A DNA stretch of 64,000 bases, taken from contig NZ_UYZY01000007.1 of the NCBI RefSeq assembly GCF_900626075.1, positions 1 through 64,000 on the forward strand. Reading direction: 5' to 3'. The notes below the pieces were generated by a model, which searched no databases, had not been told where the DNA came from, and saw only the letters and a program-made list of their open reading frames with translations. Shown in pieces: positions 9,420 to 18,520 of the stretch; position 1 is the stretch's first letter; each line of letters opens with the position of its first letter. Source of the DNA: Clostridium transplantifaecale. Lineage in GTDB: Bacteria; Bacillota; Clostridia; Lachnospirales; Lachnospiraceae. The translations under genes were made by a program, and so were the position numbers.

Positions 9420-10118
9420 TTGAGATGCGAGGACGCCTCTGTAAGACGGCGGACGGGGGAGTGAGAGGTTGTTTATGAGTCTTCAGTCCCGGTTTGTAGG
9501 TTGTCGTGAGGGGGAATCCAGGAGAAAAAATTCCTACGGGGACTCGCTCCCGCTTGTGGAATGCGCAGCGGATGCTAGCTTCGTGTAAGACCTCAGCAAG
9601 CACTGGCGGATTCCAATGTCCCCTTCGGAAAGTTTTCTCCTTCCTTCCCCGGGCACGTTGTCGGCGGGACTGAAGACTCAGGGAAGTGTGTTGCCCCGTC
9701 CGCCGGCTTCAGGGGCTGATTGTCTCTTTCATCAAGTGGGGAGGTGGTATTGTCGCGGCCACTATATAGTTGTGATTCTTTTACATTCTGACGACATCCT
9801 GGGCTGCATAAAAAGAGTATCAGAATAAACACTTTAAACACTCTAGGATTATAAGTTACCATAGTGTCATAGTGAACAGGATGTAGTTTTCAGGCATCCA
9901 GAGCAACGTAGTGGCAGCGACAAGCGCCTCCCCTCTTGAAGAAATAGGACAGATCAGGCGCCGCAGGCCGGGGACCGGGCCGCTATCCTGGCTGAGTCTT
10001 TCGTCCCGGCCATAACCTTCCTGCGGGGAGGGAGAAAAAGATTCAGGAGGGAACCTGGGAGTTCATCGGCACTTACCGAGGTATTTTCGAGGTTAGTGAC
10101 CGTTATGTACTCCAACGA

Positions 10119-12012
10119 GGTTCTTCCGCAGCTATGGACATTAAGCTTTAAAACCAAAACGAGTCAGCAGTAGCTGGTTGAGATCGAAACCGGGCCGTTT
10201 TTCTAGAAAGGACAGGCAAAACTTTTTAAACAGGCTTTCCAGTTTCATTCTTCCATATTCATTCCGTTTCGTGAGTTTGAATTGATTGTTTCCCCCTTCC
10301 ACAAATCCGGAACTTTCCGGATTCCTGATTGCATTTTTCACTGAGTCTATGTCTTTTTTTATGCTTTCACAAAAGGGCTGGATCCGGCTCTTCTCATACT
10401 TCCGGATGAACGGGGCTAATTCTTTCTCATTGGATCCCATCAGGATTTTATGGAATTCTTGGTACATGGTATGGATTTCTGATGTAATGGGATAGGCCTG
10501 TTGGATGGCAGAACTGTTTTTCTGCACTGTTTTATCCCGTTTGGTTTTCGCATTGACCGTCAACAAGTACCTTACCACCTGTCCCCGGCTGAGACGGATC
10601 ACCCCTTCTGCCTCAGAAGAGCGATACGCACAGATCGCGTTGCTCTGTTTCCAGCCGGGAAAGTTATTTTCCTTTAGGCAGTGAATGTAATCCCATATCG
10701 TGTTCAGGCTCCCACTGTATCCTTGATACCTGATGTATTGATAAATCGTGAGATCACTTTCACCGTTTTGGATCATCTTGTAAATCAGGTTGGAATAGGC
10801 GGCTACCTTCGAACCTTCCTTCCGGATTTCTCTCCGGCCCAGGCGCATGATTTCTTCCTCTGTCATATGGATATATCGGTTTGCTGTCTCATATTTCATG
10901 TGGAACTCGTCCATCAGAGGGCGGATCTTCTTTTCTTCCATCTGGGCCCACCTCTCCTGTACGGCACGGATTCGTTCGCTTTTTTTTAATGGCTTCATCC
11001 TGTTTTTTCCGAACCGCGTCGCTCAGACGATGGAATTGGCTGTCGAAAACAAGCTCCGTCCCGTCCGTTTTTAAGGGGCAGGCGTTATCATAGTGCAGAG
11101 AGGCCATTTTAGCCGGATCGATGGTCCGTTCAACCCAGATCTTTTCAGGCCGTTTTTTCAGAATCTCTCCGTCCTTTAGATAAAGATGGTCCGGTATTTC
11201 GTCTTTAGCAAGTTTCGAAAGAGCGGTACTCAGGTTCTGCAAGAGATGAAAACGGTCGGCTATCTGGATACAGTTCGGGCGGGCCAGGCGGATTGCTTCC
11301 GAGTAAGCGCTCGCCCGGTCCCGGGCCACCTTGTTTACTTTTTTATGGGCCAGAAGCCATTCCCTCAACGAGGCTCCGTCACGCCCTGGAAAAAGAGCGA
11401 GCGGCAGATGGGTCTGCGCGTTATAAATAACCGTCGCATAGGTCTGCCCTTTTCGGATCGCGACCTCATCCACTCCGATGGAAGTCACCTCCGGATCATC
11501 CGGCAGCTGAAACCGGCTGCCAAGCCGCAAGATGGAATCCCCGCTGACCTTTACCCCGATTTGGGCCAGCCTGCGGCTGCTGCCTTCGGCATTTCCGGCA
11601 AGAAAGGCGTCCAGGATCATTGCGTTCAGGGCGTCCGTCCTGGTTTGGGAATGTCTTGCGAAGGGAAGGGGTTCTACAAAGACCTTCCGTTGACAGTCCG
11701 GATTAGTACACTTATATTTATAAGATTTGACATGAAGGAGTGTGTGCTTGCCTCGGATGGGCGTATCCTGAAGGGTCCGGGTATAAGCCGAATTTAGGGT
11801 AGACGACAGGGCGCCGCAATCGGGGCAGGCACAAGGGTGGGACCTGGATTTTAGGTAGAGGTGCAGGGTGGAGCCATCGTCGTGCCACTCATAGATAAAG
11901 TGGTTTTCGTCAAACTTTAGGGGGCAGTTTTCCAGTTCCTTATATTTCATCATAAAAGATCCCTTCTTTCTACCACCATTATACCACGGCTGTCCATAGC
12001 TGCGGAAGAGCC
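10119..12012 (-). mobile_element. ISL3-family-like insertion sequence
   Basis: An element of 1894 bp. Its ends are inverted repeats of about 22 bp with one mismatch in the outer part: GGTTCTTCCGCAGCTATGGA on the left, GGCTCTTCCGCAGCTATGGA on the right, followed by CA in both. It is flanked by an 8-bp direct repeat TCCAACGA at 10111-10118 and 12013-12020, the duplication size known for ISL3. The undisturbed site can be read in copies A and C of the surrounding repeat, so it jumped into copy B after that repeat was in place. Confidence 0.93.
10141..11953 (-). CDS. ISL3-type transposase, split over two frames at an A8 run
   Basis: The first frame starts at ATG 11953 (MMKYKELENCPLKF) and includes the zinc-binding N-terminus (CPDCGALSS, CTNPDCQRKVFVEP) and the catalytic core with SIGVDEVAIRKGQTYATVIYN and DRFHLLQNL. 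The second frame ends at 10141 and carries the C-terminal core, with NPESSGFVEGGNNQFKLTKR supplying the last catalytic Glu. They meet at an eight-A run on the coding strand (T at 10980-10987). One fewer A would join them into a protein of about 600 residues. This could be programmed slippage or an inactivating indel. Taken alone neither half holds the full DDE set. The larger upstream extension to 12100 lies in repeat sequence and is not real. Confidence 0.8.
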
Positions 12013-12186
12013 TCCAACGAGCGCAAGCGTTTCCCGCAGGAACTTTTTCTGCCCGGATTCCCTGCTCACGACAATCTGACGCCCGGGACGAAAGACTCAT
12101 CGATCCCCCTCACCACCCCGGTCCCCGGCCTGACGGCGGCGTCCTCATTTTTCAACTACCCCTATTCTATGTATTTCCTAAGGATT

Positions 12187-12223
12187 AAAAAAAGAACCGA
12201 CAGATTACTCCGTCGGTTCTTTC
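12187..12223 (-). terminator. Intrinsic terminator overlapping a stop codon
   Basis: On the minus strand GAACCGAC pairs with GTCGGTTC around a 10-base loop, followed by T7. The hairpin includes the last codons and stop of the gene ending at 12205. Confidence 0.8.
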
Positions 12224-12687
12224 ACGATCGCAACAAAACTTTTCTTCAAAACCTTTGTAGCTTCCTGACATGACTTATATTCTTTGGAAGTGGTATCTTC
12301 CAGATAATCTTTGTATTCCGGTTCCAGTATGTAGGTCTTGTTGTCATAAAAACCGAGGATGGAACATCCCTGCAGATCTTTATAATCGACGTCTTCATAA
12401 CAGATAATGGAGAAGAGCAGACCTGACCCGTCCTCCTCATATGCAGCTTTATCATAGATTTCGTAGGTAGATTCACCAGGGACGATTACACAGTTACCGG
12501 ACCATCCGCTTGGCATTTTAAAAGAAAAATCGTCTGTAATGACCTTTGAACCCGTAAGTTCAATGGCAGCATCGGAATCAACGCTCTGACCGAAGCTTAC
12601 AACCTGGGCAGTATGTTCAGCACCAAAAGCAGTGACGGAAAATGTCAGCGCCATCAGTGCAGTACAGATTAAAGTTCTGAACCGCAT
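12205..12687 (-). CDS. Secreted protein of unknown function
   Basis: A 160-residue protein with a clear signal peptide (MRFRTLICTALMALTFSVTAFG, cleavage probably after AFGA). The mature part is acidic and has two Cys pairs' worth of residues (C at about 65, 95, 107, 140). Motifs such as FSFKMPSGWSGN and GLLFSIICYEDVDYKDLQG suggest a small globular beta-rich domain. I do not recognise the family with certainty. Similar short exported proteins with a 'fast-path' hydrophobic core are common in Lachnospiraceae. An RBS (GGAGGGTTTAAGG) precedes the ATG. The promoter region contains three tandem hairpin repeats (12745-12885). The gene ends inside its own terminator. Confidence 0.75.
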   Translation of the reverse strand: MRFRTLICTALMALTFSVTAFGAEHTAQVVSFGQSVDSDAAIELTGSKVITDDFSFKMPSGWSGNCVIVPGESTYEIYDKAAYEEDGSGLLFSIICYEDVDYKDLQGCSILGFYDNKTYILEPEYKDYLEDTTSKEYKSCQEATKVLKKSFVAIVKEPTE

Positions 12688-12744
12688 CCTTAAACCCTCC
12701 GTGTTTGTCTCAGGCGAAAAAGAGACATATTTTTATATATAGTA

Positions 12745-12885
12745 TACTATGAGTACCAGATTCGAAAAACCTCATCAAGTATTCATAGTACACCGTAAAT
12801 GCTAAGCTCGGAAAAACCTCGCTAAGTATTTAGGTGTGACTCATACTAGATTCGAAAAAACCTCATCAAGTATTCATAGTATACC
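12745..12885. repeat. Three tandem hairpin repeats with a shared loop
   Basis: Three inverted repeats follow each other: 12745-12790, 12791-12836 and about 12838-12885. Each has arms of 12-20 bp and a central GAAAAACCTC (or GAAAAAACCTC) loop. In the second the outer CACC/GGTG also pair. The arms differ while the loop is nearly constant. They lie 60-200 bp upstream of the secreted-protein gene and downstream of the activase gene, so they may be a regulatory site, a processed RNA or a small mobile repeat. Confidence 0.75.
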
Positions 12886-12952
12886 ATGTTGGAAGAAAAT
12901 TGTCAGCAAAAAATTGGAAGAAACTCAGTAAAAAATTTCCAGTTCAGCGAAA

Positions 12953-15900
12953 CTAGGAAACTTCTCCCGGTTTGCCTATATTTTTCTGTGCTGTTGCCAG
13001 CATGAGTTTGATACGGTTTAACTGGTTGACCTCACTCGCGCCCGGGTCGTAATCGATGGCGATGATGTTGGCTTCAGGATGGCTGCGGCGCAGTTCCTTG
13101 ATGACTCCTTTGCCTACGATATGGTTCGGCAGACAGCCAAACGGCTGGGTGCAGATAATATTTTTAGTTCCGCTCTTGATCAGCTCCAGCATCTCTCCCG
13201 TGAGGAACCAGCCCTCGCCGGTCTGGTTGCCGATGGAAACATAGTGTGAGGCCATGGAGGCCAGGTCGTCGATTTTGGCCGGAGGAATGAAGTGTACGCT
13301 CCGTTCCAGCGCCTTTCTGGACGTCCGGCGGAAATATTCAAGCAGTGAGATTCCCATATTGCAAAGATAAGCGCTGGAGCGTTTGCCGCCCAGGTTATCC
13401 GCCTTAAAGTTACTGTTGTAGAAACAATACAGCAGGAAGTCCATAAGATCCGGCATAACGGCTTCCGCACCCTCGGATTCCAGCAGATCCACCACGTGGT
13501 TGTTAGCGAGAGGAGAGAACTTTACGAGGATCTCCCCGACAATGCCCACCTTCGGTTTTACGACGTTTCTGCGCGGAAGTTCATCGAAGTCCTTAATGAT
13601 GCCGCGGAGGTTTTTGTTAAACTCCATCATGTTCGGAGCGCGTTTGGAAAGAGATTTCTGGCAGATATCCCGCCATTTTTCATGGAGTGCGTTGGCCGAA
13701 CCGGGCTTCGCTTCGTAAGGCCTGGTGGCGTAGAGCACGCGCATGAACAAATCTCCATATACAACCGCCTGCATTGCTTTTGTAATCAGGGGCAGTGTGA
13801 TCTTGAATCCCGGGTTTGTCTCCATGCCGTTGGCATTTAAGGAGATAACGGGAATCTGCGGCATACCGGCACGCTCTAAGGCACGCCTGATAAAACCGAT
13901 ATAGTTGGATGCACGGCAGCCGCCGCCTGTCTGGCTCATAATCACGGCCGTGCGGTTTAAATCGTATTTGCCCGAGAGCAGGGCGTCCATAATCTGGCCC
14001 ACCACAATCAGGGAAGGATAGCAGGCGTCGTTATTGACATACTTCAGTCCCGTGTCGACGGCCCTGCGGTCCGCATTCTGCAAAACCTCCAGCTTGTAGC
14101 CAAAGCTCCTGACCGCTTTCTCGATCAGCTCAAAGTGAATCGGGGACATCTGCGGGCAGAGGATGGTATAATCTTTCTTCATCTCTTTGGTGAAGAAGAC
14201 ACGGCTGTAGGCGCTTGATACGGCCGATTTGTGGTAATGTTTCATCTCCCTGACACGGATTGCGGAGATCAGGGAACGCACGCGGATTCTGGCGGCTCCC
14301 AGGTTATTGACCTCGTCAATTTTGAGCAGGGTGTATATCTTGCCGGAACGCGTCAGGATATCATTCACCTGATCGGTAGTGACGGCGTCCAGGCCGCAGC
14401 CGAATGAGTTGAGCTGGATTAAATCCAGGTTCGGCTGAGTCTTGACAAAGCACGCAGCTTCGTAGAGGCGGGAGTGGTACATCCACTGGTCTGTGACGAT
14501 CAGCGGCCGATCCACACGGCCCATATGGGAAACGGCATCCTCCGTCAGTACGGCAAAACCGTAGGAGGTGATAAGCTCCGGGATTCCGTGGTTGATTTCC
14601 GGATCCACGTGGTAAGGACGACCGGCCAGGACAATACCGTGATGGCCCGTTTCCTTCATCCACTTAAGAACTTCCTCGCCCTTTTTCTCCATGTCTTTTC
14701 TGGAGTCAAGCAGTTCTTTCCAGCCCTTCTTAGCCGCATCGCGGATTTCCTGTTCCGGAATGGAGAAATCTTCACGGAAAACTTCAATCAGGCGTTTGGT
14801 CAGAATCTCTTCATCGGTAAAAGCCATGAACGGATTGGAGAATTTCACCTTGTGCTCGGTCAGCTCCTCGACGTTATTCTTAATATTCTCTGCATAAGAG
14901 GTGACCATCGGGCAGTTAAAGTGGTTGCCTGCATCGGGAGTCTCGTTGCGCTCGTAAGGGATGCAGGGGTAGAATATGTACTCAATTCCCTGTTTAATCA
15001 GCCATTGTATGTGACCGTGCACCAGCTTGGCGGGATAACATTCCGACTCACTTGGTATCGTCTCAATTCCCAGCTCGTAGATTTTTCTCGTAGACTGGGG
15101 GGAGAGCACGGTGCGGAATCCCAATGCTTTAAAGAAGACGGCCCAGAACGGGTAGTTCTCATACATATTGAGGACTCTCGGGATTCCTACAGTGCCGCGG
15201 GGCGCCATATCGGCGGTCAGAGGCTCGAAGTCAAACATTCGGTGGTATTTATAGTCAAAAAGGTTGGGGGCGTCGCGTTTGGCCCTTGTGCCGCCGAGAC
15301 CGCGTTCACAGCGGTTTCCGCTTACGAACTGGCGGCCGCCGTCGAAACGGTTGATCGTCAGGACACAGTGGTTGGTGCAGCCCTGGCATCTGGCCATCTT
15401 GGTCTCATAGGAAAGATTTAAAATCTTATCCATCGGGAGCATCGTAGTGGTCTTTGATTCATTGTAGCGTTCCCTGGCGATGAGAGCGGCTCCGAAGGCG
15501 CCCATGATTCCGGCGATATCGGGACGCACGGCCTCACAGCCGGCGATTTTCTCAAAGCTCCGGAGGACGGCGTCATTGTAAAACGTGCCTCCCTGTACGA
15601 CAACGTGATGTCCGAGATCCTCGGCGCTGGTGATTTTTATTACCTTGAACAGCGCATTCTTGATGACGGAGTAAGCGAGGCCTGCGGAAATATCGGAGAC
15701 GGTTGCGCCCTCCTTCTGGGCCTGCTTTACGTTGGAGTTCATAAAAACGGTGCATCGCGTTCCCAGGTCGGTCGGGTTCTTTGCAAACAGGGCTTCTTTA
15801 GCAAAATCAATTACGCTATAGTTTAAAGACTTTGCAAAGGTTTCGATGAAGGAGCCGCAGCCGGAGGAGCATGCCTCGTTGAGCTGTACGCTGTCCACGG

Positions 15901-17200
15901 TGCCGTCCTTGATCTTGATGCACTTCATATCCTGTCCGCCGATATCCAGAATGCAGTCCACATTCGGCTCAAAAGCTGCGGCCGCATAGTAGTGGGAGAT
16001 GGTCTCAACTTCGCCCTCATCCAGCATCAGCGCCGCTTTTAACAGCGCCTCACCGTAGCCGGTGGAACAGGAATATACGATGTTTGCCTTTTCGGGAAGA
16101 ATCTCATGGATCTCCTTCATGGCGCGGATTGCGGTCGCCAGCGGGCTTCCGTTATTGTTGCTGTAGAAATGATAAAGGAGAGCTCCGTCCTCGCTGACCA
16201 GGGCCACCTTTGTGGTGGTGGAACCGGCGTCGATGCCGAGATAGCAGTTGCCCTCATAGGTGGATAAATCGGCTTTTCTCACATTGTGGCTCTCATGGCG
16301 CTTTGTGAACTCACCGTATGCCTCACGGTTTTCAAAGAGAGGCTCCATGCGGTTGACTTCAAAGTCCATTCTGATGCCGTGGGAGAGACGTTCGATCATA
16401 TCTTCCAGTGTTACAGTAGCCTTACCTTCCGAGTTCATGGCGGCGCCCACGGCGGCGAAAAGGTGCGAGTGGGATGGGGCAATGATCTGGTCTTCGCCCA
16501 GATTCAGTGTCCTGATAAAAGCTGCGCGCAGTTCGGACAGGAAGTGGAGCGGTCCGCCGAGGAATGCCACGTTGCCGCGGATTGGTTTGCCGCAGGCCAG
16601 GCCGCTGATTGTCTGGTTTACAACAGCCTGGAAAATAGAGGCGGAGAGATCTTCCTTCGTGGCGCCCTCGTTAATAAGCGGCTGGATGTCGGATTTTGCA
16701 AAGACACCGCAGCGGGCGGCGATCGGGTAGATGGATTTATAGTTTTTGGCGTAATCGTTCAGTCCGGATGCGTCTGTCTGAAGCAGAGAGGCCATCTGGT
16801 CAATAAAAGAGCCGGTACCCCCGGCGCAGATTCCGTTCATCCGCTGATCGATACCACCGGTGAAATAAATTATTTTGGCGTCTTCTCCTCCTAGCTCGAT
16901 GGCAACATCGGTCTGGGGAGCAAAGTCTTTTAAGGATGTGGCTACGGCTACGACTTCCTGGACAAATGGAACACCCAGATGTTTGGAAAGTGTCAGACCG
17001 CCTGAACCTGTAATCATTGGTTCTACACTCAGATTGCCCAGAACATCAGCGCCCTTTTTCAGAAGACCCGAGAGGGTTTCCTGGATATTGGCAAAGTGAC
17101 GCTCGTAATCGGCAAAGAGAATCTCGCCCGCATCGTCAATGATGGAGATTTTTACTGTGGTGGAACCTATGTCGATTCCTAATCTTTTATTAGAATTCAT
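12953..17200 (-). CDS. Two-module acyl-CoA dehydratase activase-like protein (BcrA/BadF ATPase, DUF2229)
   Basis: A protein of about 1415 residues. Two ASKHA ATPase modules are visible: [12 protein letters not shown] with GGEDAKI and [13 protein letters not shown], then [14 protein letters not shown] with DIGGQDMKC and [14 protein letters not shown]. Each has the Cys that in HgdC-type activators binds a shared [4Fe-4S] cluster. A large C-terminal region follows, related to DUF2229 and the HgdB-type dehydratase subunit ([31 protein letters not shown]). Known small relatives inject an electron into 2-hydroxyacyl-CoA dehydratases at the cost of ATP. The role of this long fused form is not established. 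No dehydratase subunits are nearby. Start taken at ATG 17200; an ATG at 17242 is in frame, and AAAGGAGGG lies between the two, at an awkward distance. Confidence 0.88.
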   Translation of the reverse strand: MNSNKRLGIDIGSTTVKISIIDDAGEILFADYERHFANIQETLSGLLKKGADVLGNLSVEPMITGSGGLTLSKHLGVPFVQEVVAVATSLKDFAPQTDVAIELGGEDAKIIYFTGGIDQRMNGICAGGTGSFIDQMASLLQTDASGLNDYAKNYKSIYPIAARCGVFAKSDIQPLINEGATKEDLSASIFQAVVNQTISGLACGKPIRGNVAFLGGPLHFLSELRAAFIRTLNLGEDQIIAPSHSHLFAAVGAAMNSEGKATVTLEDMIERLSHGIRMDFEVNRMEPLFENREAYGEFTKRHESHNVRKADLSTYEGNCYLGIDAGSTTTKVALVSEDGALLYHFYSNNNGSPLATAIRAMKEIHEILPEKANIVYSCSTGYGEALLKAALMLDEGEVETISHYYAAAAFEPNVDCILDIGGQDMKCIKIKDGTVDSVQLNEACSSGCGSFIETFAKSLNYSVIDFAKEALFAKNPTDLGTRCTVFMNSNVKQAQKEGATVSDISAGLAYSVIKNALFKVIKITSAEDLGHHVVVQGGTFYNDAVLRSFEKIAGCEAVRPDIAGIMGAFGAALIARERYNESKTTTMLPMDKILNLSYETKMARCQGCTNHCVLTINRFDGGRQFVSGNRCERGLGGTRAKRDAPNLFDYKYHRMFDFEPLTADMAPRGTVGIPRVLNMYENYPFWAVFFKALGFRTVLSPQSTRKIYELGIETIPSESECYPAKLVHGHIQWLIKQGIEYIFYPCIPYERNETPDAGNHFNCPMVTSYAENIKNNVEELTEHKVKFSNPFMAFTDEEILTKRLIEVFREDFSIPEQEIRDAAKKGWKELLDSRKDMEKKGEEVLKWMKETGHHGIVLAGRPYHVDPEINHGIPELITSYGFAVLTEDAVSHMGRVDRPLIVTDQWMYHSRLYEAACFVKTQPNLDLIQLNSFGCGLDAVTTDQVNDILTRSGKIYTLLKIDEVNNLGAARIRVRSLISAIRVREMKHYHKSAVSSAYSRVFFTKEMKKDYTILCPQMSPIHFELIEKAVRSFGYKLEVLQNADRRAVDTGLKYVNNDACYPSLIVVGQIMDALLSGKYDLNRTAVIMSQTGGGCRASNYIGFIRRALERAGMPQIPVISLNANGMETNPGFKITLPLITKAMQAVVYGDLFMRVLYATRPYEAKPGSANALHEKWRDICQKSLSKRAPNMMEFNKNLRGIIKDFDELPRRNVVKPKVGIVGEILVKFSPLANNHVVDLLESEGAEAVMPDLMDFLLYCFYNSNFKADNLGGKRSSAYLCNMGISLLEYFRRTSRKALERSVHFIPPAKIDDLASMASHYVSIGNQTGEGWFLTGEMLELIKSGTKNIICTQPFGCLPNHIVGKGVIKELRRSHPEANIIAIDYDPGASEVNQLNRIKLMLATAQKNIGKPGEVS

Positions 17201-17515
17201 GATCAGTCGGGGATTACCCCTTCCCTCCTTTGTATTACACATGTATTCGGCCTAAGTTTAACATAGAATAGGAAAGAAAACAATTGATCCTATGCGTTAA
17301 AAAGCCGCTAAAAAACGCGCTTATTTGTTAATTTTGCCTATTGTGGAAGACATTTGGAGGAAAGGCGGCAAAGCTGTTAAAACGGTGTTAAAAAGCAGTT
17401 AATGCCGGTCGGAAAAACGGGAAAAATGACGCTTTTAGGCCGTTTACGCCAGCCGTAAACTGGCGGGGCTTTGAACCGCTTTCCGGGGCTGCTTATTGTA
17501 TACATTTAAATACAT

Positions 17516-17544
17516 TTGACAAAGCAGGCACCGGTATCTATAAT
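17516..17544 (+). promoter_or_regulatory. Consensus sigma-A promoter
   Basis: TTGACA (17516-17521), a 17-bp spacer and TATAAT (17539-17544) match the consensus exactly, 54 bp before the start of the rhomboid-fold gene. The remaining 17243-17515 gap between divergent genes shows only a short inverted repeat (CGCCAG...CTGGCG at about 17446-17464) and nothing coding. Confidence 0.85.
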
Positions 17545-17597
17545 TAGAATTCAAAAGGCATTTTTACGGCCTTTTAATGAAGAAAAGGATGTGAACT

Positions 17598-18443
17598 ATG
17601 AATTTTTTTAGGAAAATGGAATATAAGTACGGGAAGTATGCAATCCGCAATCTGATGTACTATATTATCATCATGTATCTGGCAGGAATTCTGCTGAATC
17701 TGATCAACCCGATGTTCTATTATATGTACCTGTCCCTGGATGCAGGAGCCATTCTTCGCGGCCAGGTATGGCGAATCGTGACGTTTTTGATCTGTCCGCC
17801 CGCATCGGGAATTTTGTTTAACCTGATTGCAATGTATCTTTACTATTCGCTGGGAACGACTCTGGAGCGCACTTGGGGAGCATTCCGGTTCAACGTTTAT
17901 TTCTTTATGGGAGTTCTCGGCCATGTTCTGGCGGCGTTTATCATTTATTTTGTGACGGGGGTTTCCTATCCGCTGACCACGTATTACCTGAATGAGTCTC
18001 TGCTGCTGGCATTTGCAGCCACCTTTCCGGAGATGCAGTTCTGGCTCATGGGTATCCTGCCGATCAAGGCAAAATGGCTTGGTATCTTTATCGGCGCCCA
18101 GTTTGTCTATGATTTCTTTTTCGGTGGAATCGTTTCCAGGATTGGAATCGGCCTGTCCATGCTGAACTTCGTGATTTTCTTCCTGATGACGAGAAACTAC
18201 AGGCAGATTAATCCGAAAGAAGTGAAGAGAAAGCAGGAATTCAAATCGCAGATGAAGAAGGCCGAGGTACAGAAGATTATTCTGTCCCATCACAAATGCG
18301 CCGTATGCGGAAGAACGGAGAAGGACAATCCGGGCCTGGAGTTCAGATACTGTTCAAAATGCGCGGGCGGCCTTGAATATTGCATGGATCATTTATATAC
18401 TCATAAACATGTAAGTGAAGAAGAGCTGAAAGAAATGCAGTAA
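17598..18443 (+). CDS. Rhomboid-fold membrane protein with C-terminal zinc-ribbon-like tail
   Basis: A 281-residue protein with about six membrane segments in residues 20-205 and a soluble C-terminus. The layout, with a wide loop after TM1 containing GQVWRIVTF and an ERTWGAFRFN turn after TM2, fits the rhomboid/derlin fold. The catalytic GxSG serine and partner His of rhomboid proteases are not visible, so it is probably a pseudoprotease. The tail holds CAVCGR and CSKCAGGLEYCMDHLYTHKH, a set of Cys and His able to bind zinc. RBS AAAGGATGTGAACT and a perfect sigma-A promoter precede it. It is followed after 77 bp by pyruvate kinase on the same strand. Function is inferred only from fold. Confidence 0.75.
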   Translation: MNFFRKMEYKYGKYAIRNLMYYIIIMYLAGILLNLINPMFYYMYLSLDAGAILRGQVWRIVTFLICPPASGILFNLIAMYLYYSLGTTLERTWGAFRFNVYFFMGVLGHVLAAFIIYFVTGVSYPLTTYYLNESLLLAFAATFPEMQFWLMGILPIKAKWLGIFIGAQFVYDFFFGGIVSRIGIGLSMLNFVIFFLMTRNYRQINPKEVKRKQEFKSQMKKAEVQKIILSHHKCAVCGRTEKDNPGLEFRYCSKCAGGLEYCMDHLYTHKHVSEEELKEMQ

Positions 18444-18520
18444 CATAGGTTATATTATAGTTAGACAAAGATAGAAGACCTGAAAAAGATGCAAAACGGT
18501 GACAGGAGGAATATTGACCG

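Larger units (their letters stand above)
9417..12158. repeat. Giant palindromic repeat, copy B, split by an ISL3-type element
   Basis: Without the insertion sequence and one copy of its target duplication this copy is 840 bp (9417-10118 plus 12021-12158). The left end starts TAGTTGAGATGCGAGGACGCC. The reverse complement of the right end starts TAGTTGAAAAATGAGGACGCC. The match continues, imperfectly, through both arms to a centre near the AT-rich stretch at about 9830-9850. It sits between the converging 3' ends of the TolC-like gene and the gene at 12205. I see no coding sequence apart from the inserted transposase. Confidence 0.9.

Noticed and set aside
9593-9862. 89-codon and similar frames inside the giant repeats
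   Set aside because: Frames are not kept between the three copies and no ribosome site is present; the repeat behaves as non-coding.
14474-15421. 315-codon frame antisense to the activase gene
   Set aside because: Shadow of a GC-biased coding region; no start signal or family.
17598-18443. Active rhomboid protease
   Set aside because: No GxSG serine motif or matching His is visible, so only the fold is claimed.
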